Positions 5,329 through 10,006 of a stretch of DNA of 10,006 nt are shown piece by piece. A program made the translations under genes and the position numbers. The stretch comes from a bacterium. GTDB lineage: Bacteria > BMS3Abin14. The stretch lies in NCBI GenBank assembly GCA_020352595.1, contig CP070682.1, positions 1,752,369 through 1,762,374 of the forward strand, given 5' to 3'. Under the pieces are notes generated by a model. It was given only the letters and a program-made list of their open reading frames with translations. It did no database searches and was not told the DNA's origin. Position 1 is the stretch's first letter. Every line of letters begins with the position of its first letter.

Positions 5329-7808
5329 CGGACCACCACGGAAACCAGGCGTCCGGGAACGACCACCAGTTTGAGAATCTGTTTGCCTTCGACGAATTCC
5401 CCCACCCGTGGCAGGCTCAGCGCCTTCTCCTTCAGCGCCTCCTCATCCGTGTCGGGGACGGCTTCGAACCTTGCCCTCACCTTTCCGTTGACCTGGACCA
5501 CGATCTCCACCGTCTCACTGACAGCCAGCTCGGGATCATAGTCCGGCCATGGTGTGTTGAAAAGGCTGTACTCCATGCCGGACGCCTCCCAGAGCTCCTC
5601 CGCCAGGTGCGGCGCGAAGGGGCCTATAAGCGCAATGATCGTTCGCATGGCATCACAGGCGGCCGCCTTCCCATGGGCATCCTCCGCCTTGCCCTCGGCG
5701 AGGAACCGGCTCAGTTCGTTGACCAGTTCCATGACGGCCGAGATGGCCGTGTTGAACTGGAACCGCCGGAGGATGTCCTCAGTGACCCTCATGACGGCCA
5801 TGTGCCTTACCCTCACCAGGGCACGGGCCTCCCTGCCGGGCTCACCGGTCAGATCCGCTCCGCCCCGGAAAAGGGCCAGGTTCTCCATGATGAGCCTGTG
5901 GACCCTGCTCAGGAACCGGAATGATCCCTCCACACCCTGATCGCTCCACTCGAGCTCCTTCTCGGGGGGGGACGCGAAGAGGATGAAGACCCTGGCCGTG
6001 TCAGCTCCGTAACGGTCCATCATCTCCTCGGCCGGCACCACGTTACCCATGGATTTTGACATCTTGGCGCCGTCCTTGATGACCATCCCTTGCGTGAGCA
6101 GTCTGCTGAAAGGCTCGCCCACTTCGGTCAGCCCCAGGTCCCTGAGCCCCTTGGTGAAGAACCGGGCGTAGAGCAGGTGCAAGATGGCGTGCTCGATACC
6201 GCCGATGTACTGGTCTACGGGCATCCAGTACGAGGCTTTCTCGGGATCGAAGGGACCCCCGTCATAATGGGGGTCCGTGTAGCGGAAGAAATAGTGCGAG
6301 GAGTCGATGAAAGTGTCCATGGTGTCCGTTTCCCTGCGGGCCGGGCCGGAGCAGGATGGACATGTCGTGCCGACGAAGGTGGCCGACGTCTGCAAAGGGT
6401 TGCCCTCGCCGGTGAAGCTGACGTCGGATGGCAGCACAACCGGCAGCTGATCCTCGGGAACCGGTACGATGCCGCACGCATCGCAATAGACGACGGGGAT
6501 GGGGGTCCCCCAGTACCTTTGCCTGCTTATGAGCCAGTCGCGGAGCCGGTAACTCACGGCGGCCGAGCCCCAGCCCTCCTTCTCCATGTAACGGATGAAA
6601 TCGGGCATGGCATCACGGTTGGGGCGGCCATCGAAGGGACCCGAGTTGACCATGGCGCCGTCCTCGACGAAGGCGCACTCCATGGTTCCCGGCTCCAGGG
6701 AACCCTCGGGGTCCTGGATGACAACCCGTACGGGAAGACCGTACTTTTTCGCGAACTCGAAATCGCGCTGATCGTGGGCCGGAACCCCCATGACGGCGCC
6801 CGTCCCGTACTCCATGACAACGTAGTCCGCGACGTAGATGGGAAACGCCTCCCCATTGGCCGGATTGATGAAGGTCCTGCCCGTATCCACCCCTTCCTTC
6901 TCCCTTGTCTCGTCCGTCCTCTCGATGAGGCTGCGGCCCTTGACCTCGTTGACGAAGGAGAGGACTTTTGCCTCGCGGGGCGTCCCCCGGACCAGCTCGG
7001 CGACCAGGGGATGTTCGGCGGCCAGGACCATGTAGGTTATCCCGAATACGGTGTCGGGCCTGGTGGTGAAAGTGGAGATCCTCTGGCCGGACCCCACCAC
7101 TTCGAATTCGATCTGAGCTCCCTCGCTCCGGCCTATCCAGTTTCGCTGCATGACCTTGACCCGCTCGGGCCACTGATGGAGATGGTCGAGGTCGGCCAGG
7201 AGCTCGTCGGCATAGGCGGTGATCCTCAGGAACCACTGTTCCAGATCCCTCTTTTCCACCGTGGAGCTGCACCGCCAGCAGCCTCCTCCCTCGACCTGTT
7301 CATTGGCCAGGACCGTCTGGCAGGACGGACACCAGTTGACCGGGGCGGCCCTGCGGTATGCCAGATCCTTTTCCAGGAATTTCAGGAAGATCCACTGGTT
7401 CCATCTGTAGTATTCGGGCTCGCAGGTGGCAAGGGTGCGGTCCCAGTCGTAGGAGAACCCCATCCTCTTCTGGACCTTCTTCATCCTTTCAATGGAACCG
7501 CGGGTCCACTGGGCCGGATCCACTTTCCTGGTAATGGCGGCATTTTCAGCGGGCAGGCCGAAGGCGTCATAGCCCATGGGATAGAGGACGTTGTATCCTC
7601 TCATCCTCAGGAACCTGGCATAGGCATCCCCGATGGCGTAGTTGCGCATGTGGCCCATGTGGAGCTCCCCCGAAGGGTAGGGGAACATCTCGAGGCAGTA
7701 GAACTTCTGCCTTTGGGGATCCTCCCTGACCGCGTAGAGGCCTGTTTTGGCCCAACGCTCCTGCCATCTGGGTTCGATTTCCCTTGGTGAATATCTGGGT
7801 GTGGACAT
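5325..7808 (-). CDS. leuS: leucyl-tRNA synthetase
   Basis: An 827-residue class Ia synthetase that charges tRNA-Leu with leucine; full length for a bacterial LeuRS. The catalytic signatures are HMGH at 50-53 (the HIGH motif, in [15 protein letters not shown]) and KMSKS at 582-586. The zinc site is seen as CPSC (160-163) with CWRC (177-180). A second cysteine set, CDAC (442-445) and CPSC (483-486), is also present. The inserted CP1 editing domain has the threonine-rich TTRPDT (248-253) and the conserved Asp of AHDQRD (345-350), so post-transfer editing should work. The C-terminus holds the anticodon-binding region and VQVNGKVR. The ATG is preceded by GGGAGG at about seven bases. It lies 54 bp after the receiver gene and overlaps lptE by four bases. 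No T-box or leucine leader is visible in the short upstream gap. Confidence 0.98.
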   Translation of the reverse strand: MSTPRYSPREIEPRWQERWAKTGLYAVREDPQRQKFYCLEMFPYPSGELHMGHMRNYAIGDAYARFLRMRGYNVLYPMGYDAFGLPAENAAITRKVDPAQWTRGSIERMKKVQKRMGFSYDWDRTLATCEPEYYRWNQWIFLKFLEKDLAYRRAAPVNWCPSCQTVLANEQVEGGGCWRCSSTVEKRDLEQWFLRITAYADELLADLDHLHQWPERVKVMQRNWIGRSEGAQIEFEVVGSGQRISTFTTRPDTVFGITYMVLAAEHPLVAELVRGTPREAKVLSFVNEVKGRSLIERTDETREKEGVDTGRTFINPANGEAFPIYVADYVVMEYGTGAVMGVPAHDQRDFEFAKKYGLPVRVVIQDPEGSLEPGTMECAFVEDGAMVNSGPFDGRPNRDAMPDFIRYMEKEGWGSAAVSYRLRDWLISRQRYWGTPIPVVYCDACGIVPVPEDQLPVVLPSDVSFTGEGNPLQTSATFVGTTCPSCSGPARRETDTMDTFIDSSHYFFRYTDPHYDGGPFDPEKASYWMPVDQYIGGIEHAILHLLYARFFTKGLRDLGLTEVGEPFSRLLTQGMVIKDGAKMSKSMGNVVPAEEMMDRYGADTARVFILFASPPEKELEWSDQGVEGSFRFLSRVHRLIMENLALFRGGADLTGEPGREARALVRVRHMAVMRVTEDILRRFQFNTAISAVMELVNELSRFLAEGKAEDAHGKAAACDAMRTIIALIGPFAPHLAEELWEASGMEYSLFNTPWPDYDPELAVSETVEIVVQVNGKVRARFEAVPDTDEEALKEKALSLPRVGEFVEGKQILKLVVVPGRLVSVVVR

Positions 7809-7862
7809 GCGAGTGCCTCCCGCAATGGGATGGAGGTCGGGACCGGATCCCGGCCACCCCCC

Positions 7863-8237
7863 TTATAGGTCGAGGAGTTCCTTGACGGTCGACAGAAGAG
7901 AAGTGGACTGGATGGGCTTCGTGATATAGGCGTCGGCGCCGAGGGCCATGGCCCTCTCCCTGGCCTCCTGAGCGCCCTCGGTGGTAATGATCACGATGGG
8001 TATGGCCTTGTAGGAATCGTTGGACCTGACAAGGTTGACCAGCTTCAGCCCGTCCATGATGGGCATGTTTATGTCCGTGAGGATCAGATCCACCTTGTTG
8101 GAGGAGAGCTTTTTCAGACCGTCCACGCCGTCGGATGCTTCTATGACCGCCGCTCCCGGGATCCTGTTCAAGGCAAACCTGATCAACTGGCGCATGGTTG
8201 GCGAGTCTTCGATAACCAGAAAACTGTACGATGCCAT
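7863..8237 (-). CDS. single-domain CheY-like response regulator
   Basis: A 124-residue stand-alone receiver domain with no output domain. The acidic pair is E10-D11 (VIEDSPTMRQLIR), the phosphorylated aspartate is D55 (LILTDINMPIMDG), the switch Thr is T85 (or T86) in VIITTEGA, and the conserved Lys is K107 in YITKPI. Spacing matches CheY. Its job would be to receive phosphate from a CheA-type kinase and bind a target, either a motor or another signalling protein; the target cannot be told. It lies 19 bp after the GAF protein gene with GAGAGGGG as ribosome binding site, and downstream of cheB, so it is probably in one chemosensory transcript. The following 54-bp gap to leuS has no clear terminator, so read-through into leuS is possible. 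Confidence 0.92.
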   Translation of the reverse strand: MASYSFLVIEDSPTMRQLIRFALNRIPGAAVIEASDGVDGLKKLSSNKVDLILTDINMPIMDGLKLVNLVRSNDSYKAIPIVIITTEGAQEARERAMALGADAYITKPIQSTSLLSTVKELLDL

Positions 8238-8256
8238 GGATAGGCCCCTCTCAGAT

Positions 8257-9111
8257 CTATTGGCTTAACAGATCCAGGAAACCCTGGAACGTGGTCAGCT
8301 TCCTCTTGGATTCGGTGAAAAGCCTCGAGCTGAAGATGGCTGTGGCAGCATGCCCGGCAAGAAGCGTGAAAAGCTCGAAATCCACCGGCGCGAACCTCTC
8401 CTTCTGCTGCAGGAGCTTGTAGAGGGTGATAACGCCGATGACGTCGTCCTTGATGGTGAGGGGGATGCACACGAGGGGATCCGAAAAGCGCTTCTTCAGG
8501 TCCTGGTGCGGGTTCTCGTTGAAGTAGCTCTGGTTGGACTGGGCGGCGCTGCCTATGACCCCTTCACCTATTTTCACCGACGGGATCTGATCCCGCGAGA
8601 TGCCTTCCGCCGCTTCAGGACTGAGGATCCCGGTTTTCTCGTCCAGGAGATAGATGGCGAAGGTCTCGGCTCCGATGAGGTTGATGATGATCTCCAGGAT
8701 GATCTGGAGCACATCCTCATAATCCAGCGTGGAGTGCAGCTGGTAGCTGGCGACGTAAAGGTTGGCGAGGTTGTTGTTCTGCTCCTCGACGTCGATGTAT
8801 CGCTGCGCGAAATCGACGTTTTCCGCCTCCATCTCCTTCAGCCTCGCCTCGAGTTCCGCAAGCCTCTTCTCGTAGCGGGCGATCTTGCCGGCGGCATCCT
8901 CGCTGCCCGCGTCCCGGGGTCCCGAATCGGGGGCCTCCAGCTTCTGTTTCAGGTTCTCTTCCAGCTGGGCCACGCGGTATCTCAGGCGCTCGTTCTCCCG
9001 AAGCAGGTCGTGCGTGAACTCCTGCCCCTTGCGGAACATCTCGAGGAACTCCTCCCCTTTTTCAAAGATCCCCGATTTCTTCTCCTGATCGGTTTTTTCA
9101 CTGTCGCTCAT
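8257..9111 (-). CDS. coiled-coil and GAF domain protein
   Basis: A 284-residue soluble protein with no signal peptide or membrane segment. Residues about 20-60 and 75-117 are rich in Glu, Lys, Arg and Leu with heptad spacing (ENERLRYRVAQLEENLKQKL; KRLAELEARLKEMEAENVDF), indicating a coiled coil broken by a Pro/Gly-rich linker at 60-75. Residues about 120-265 form a GAF domain: LHSTLDYEDVLQIILEIIINLIGAETFAIYL, then IGEGVIGSAAQSNQSYFN, VCIPLTIKDDVIGVITLY, and FELFTLLAGHAATAI. GAF domains bind small ligands or sense redox state; the ligand is unknown and no catalytic kinase, GGDEF or HD domain follows. Between cheB and a CheY-like gene, it is likely a sensor or scaffold in the same chemosensory pathway (inference). 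The ribosome binding site is weak (GGGG). Confidence 0.85.
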   Translation of the reverse strand: MSDSEKTDQEKKSGIFEKGEEFLEMFRKGQEFTHDLLRENERLRYRVAQLEENLKQKLEAPDSGPRDAGSEDAAGKIARYEKRLAELEARLKEMEAENVDFAQRYIDVEEQNNNLANLYVASYQLHSTLDYEDVLQIILEIIINLIGAETFAIYLLDEKTGILSPEAAEGISRDQIPSVKIGEGVIGSAAQSNQSYFNENPHQDLKKRFSDPLVCIPLTIKDDVIGVITLYKLLQQKERFAPVDFELFTLLAGHAATAIFSSRLFTESKRKLTTFQGFLDLLSQ

Positions 9112-9185
9112 GAAGGTCCCCGCGGTTCCTTAATGCTTAATGGGTGGTTTTTTCCTTTTATTTAGGTTACCTGGGATCATATCCC
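9112..9185 (-). other. AT-rich gap between cheB and the GAF gene
   Basis: This 74-bp gap is the most AT-rich stretch in the window (about 9128-9170). It holds a short hairpin GGGAT-CAT-ATCCC at 9173-9185 just after the cheB stop. No T-run follows the hairpin on the minus strand, so it is a poor terminator, and I found no convincing -35/-10 pair. It may carry a weak or non-sigma70 promoter for the GAF and receiver genes. Confidence 0.3.
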
Positions 9186-10006
9186 CTAGTTAGTATCATC
9201 GCTTCTGTCATTTTTCAACCCGGTTAGATCCCTGGTGAGCTCCCTGATCCGGCCGGATATCCGATCGAGGTGTTCCACAACCTGCGCTGCCCCCGACTGG
9301 ACCGCAGCCCTCGGCATGCCGAAGACCACGGCCGATTCCTCGGATTCGGCTACGGTACGGCCTCCGGCCTCCTTCACCTTGAGAAGCCCCTTGGCTCCAT
9401 CGTTGCCCATGCCTGTCAGGACCACCCCGATGGTCCTGGGGCCGAATATCTCCGCTGCCGAGGACAGCGTGATGTCAAGGGATGGAACGAAGCGGTCTCC
9501 CTCCGACCTCTCTTTGACCCGGGCCACCACGGGGCCCTTGCCGTCGAAAACGAGATGGTGCCCCCCCGGCGCCACGAGGACCCGTCCGGGCTCCAGCGGG
9601 TCGCCGTCCGCCGCCTCCCTGGCCTCCAGAGCGGCGTTCCTGTCCAGGCGCATGGCGAACTGGCGAGTGAAGACGGGGGGCATGTGCTGGACCACCACGA
9701 CGGGCAGCGGATAATCCGAAGGCAGCTCTGAAAGGACCTTCTGCACCGACGACGGGCCGCCGGTGGAGGCTCCCACGACGAGGAGACCTCCCCCTTTTCG
9801 CCCTTCCGGCGGACGCTGGGTTCTGGGTGGCGGAGCCTTGGGGGGCGTCCGCTTTGTCTTGAGCCGGCTCAGGTAGGGACCCAGGTCCTTGCCGGCGATG
9901 GCCCGCACCTTTTCCTGCAGCTCGTTCTGTATCTCGATGATCCGCTCCGATGCGTACCTCACGGGTTTGACCACGAAATCCAGGGCACCCAGATCGAGGG
10001 CCTTGA
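9186..10006 (-). CDS. cheB: chemotaxis protein-glutamate methylesterase CheB, 5' end cut by window
   Basis: CheB removes methyl groups from glutamates of chemoreceptors (and deamidates glutamines) to reset adaptation. The window shows the end of the N-terminal receiver domain, ALDLGALDFVVKPVRY with the conserved Lys, running off the right edge, then a Pro/Arg/Lys-rich linker (about 9800-9860) and the whole catalytic domain. The catalytic triad is visible: Ser in VVGASTGGPSS, His in VVVQHMPPVFTRQF 27 residues later, and Asp in LTGMGNDGAKG 95 residues after that, spacing close to the Escherichia coli enzyme. A start at 9974 (a GTG inside VVKP) would be false because the frame stays open and reads conserved receiver sequence to the end. 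It is the first visible gene of the chemosensory run; cheA, cheW or receptors may lie beyond the window. Confidence 0.95.
   Translation of the reverse strand, partial: KALDLGALDFVVKPVRYASERIIEIQNELQEKVRAIAGKDLGPYLSRLKTKRTPPKAPPPRTQRPPEGRKGGGLLVVGASTGGPSSVQKVLSELPSDYPLPVVVVQHMPPVFTRQFAMRLDRNAALEAREAADGDPLEPGRVLVAPGGHHLVFDGKGPVVARVKERSEGDRFVPSLDITLSSAAEIFGPRTIGVVLTGMGNDGAKGLLKVKEAGGRTVAESEESAVVFGMPRAAVQSGAAQVVEHLDRISGRIRELTRDLTGLKNDRSDDTN

Noticed and set aside
6090..7790. Long plus-strand open frame (566 codons) opposite leuS
   Set aside because: Lies wholly inside the leuS gene, which has all LeuRS signatures; no homology-like motif in the antisense frame.
7809..7862. Terminator or leucine-responsive leader between the receiver gene and leuS
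   Set aside because: Only a five-pair CGGGA/TCCCG stem with no T-run and no leader ORF with Leu codons; the gap is too short for a T-box.
9112..9172. Sigma28 (flagellar/chemotaxis) promoter before the GAF gene
   Set aside because: TAAA is present but no GCCGATAA-like -10 element follows at about 15 bases.

Overview
This window looks like ordinary housekeeping chromosome from a GC-rich Gram-negative bacterium. An outer-membrane LPS-assembly lipoprotein (LptE) shows it has an outer membrane. The gene order leuS-lptE-holA, next to rpsT and murJ, together with a chemosensory CheB/CheY-type set, suggests a deltaproteobacterial-type (Desulfobacterota-like) lineage. That placement is inferred from gene order and protein style only. 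No phage, defence, CRISPR or biosynthetic system is visible.

Region by region: bases 1-178 hold a compact, highly folded repeat with near-perfect 17-bp inverted ends (MITE-like) that abuts the stop codon of the first gene. Bases 176-3446 are a minus-strand operon, in transcription order murJ (lipid II flippase), ogt (DNA alkyl repair), dtd (D-aminoacyl-tRNA deacylase), a possible 33-residue small ORF, and an MBL-fold hydrolase of the glyoxalase II type. The first three genes are joined by 4-base start/stop overlaps. Bases 3447-3623 are a divergent intergenic region with a sigma70-type promoter for rpsT (plus strand, TTG start) and an inverted repeat on the murJ side. Bases 3885-7808 are a minus-strand run of leuS, lptE and holA, again joined by 4-base overlaps. 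The holA reading frame is broken by one base near 4440-4475, and its 3' end overlaps the 3' end of rpsT tail to tail by 12 bp. Bases 7863-10006 carry, also on the minus strand, a CheB methylesterase cut by the window end, a coiled-coil plus GAF protein, and a single-domain CheY-like receiver that lies 54 bp upstream of leuS.

The genes serve cell-envelope building (MurJ, LptE), translation and its quality control (LeuRS, Dtd, S20), replication (HolA), DNA repair (Ogt) and chemosensory signalling (CheB, GAF protein, receiver). The most notable points are the holA frame break, the structured terminal-inverted-repeat element that appears to supply the MBL gene's stop codon, and the small ORF with a strong ribosome binding site between dtd and the MBL gene.
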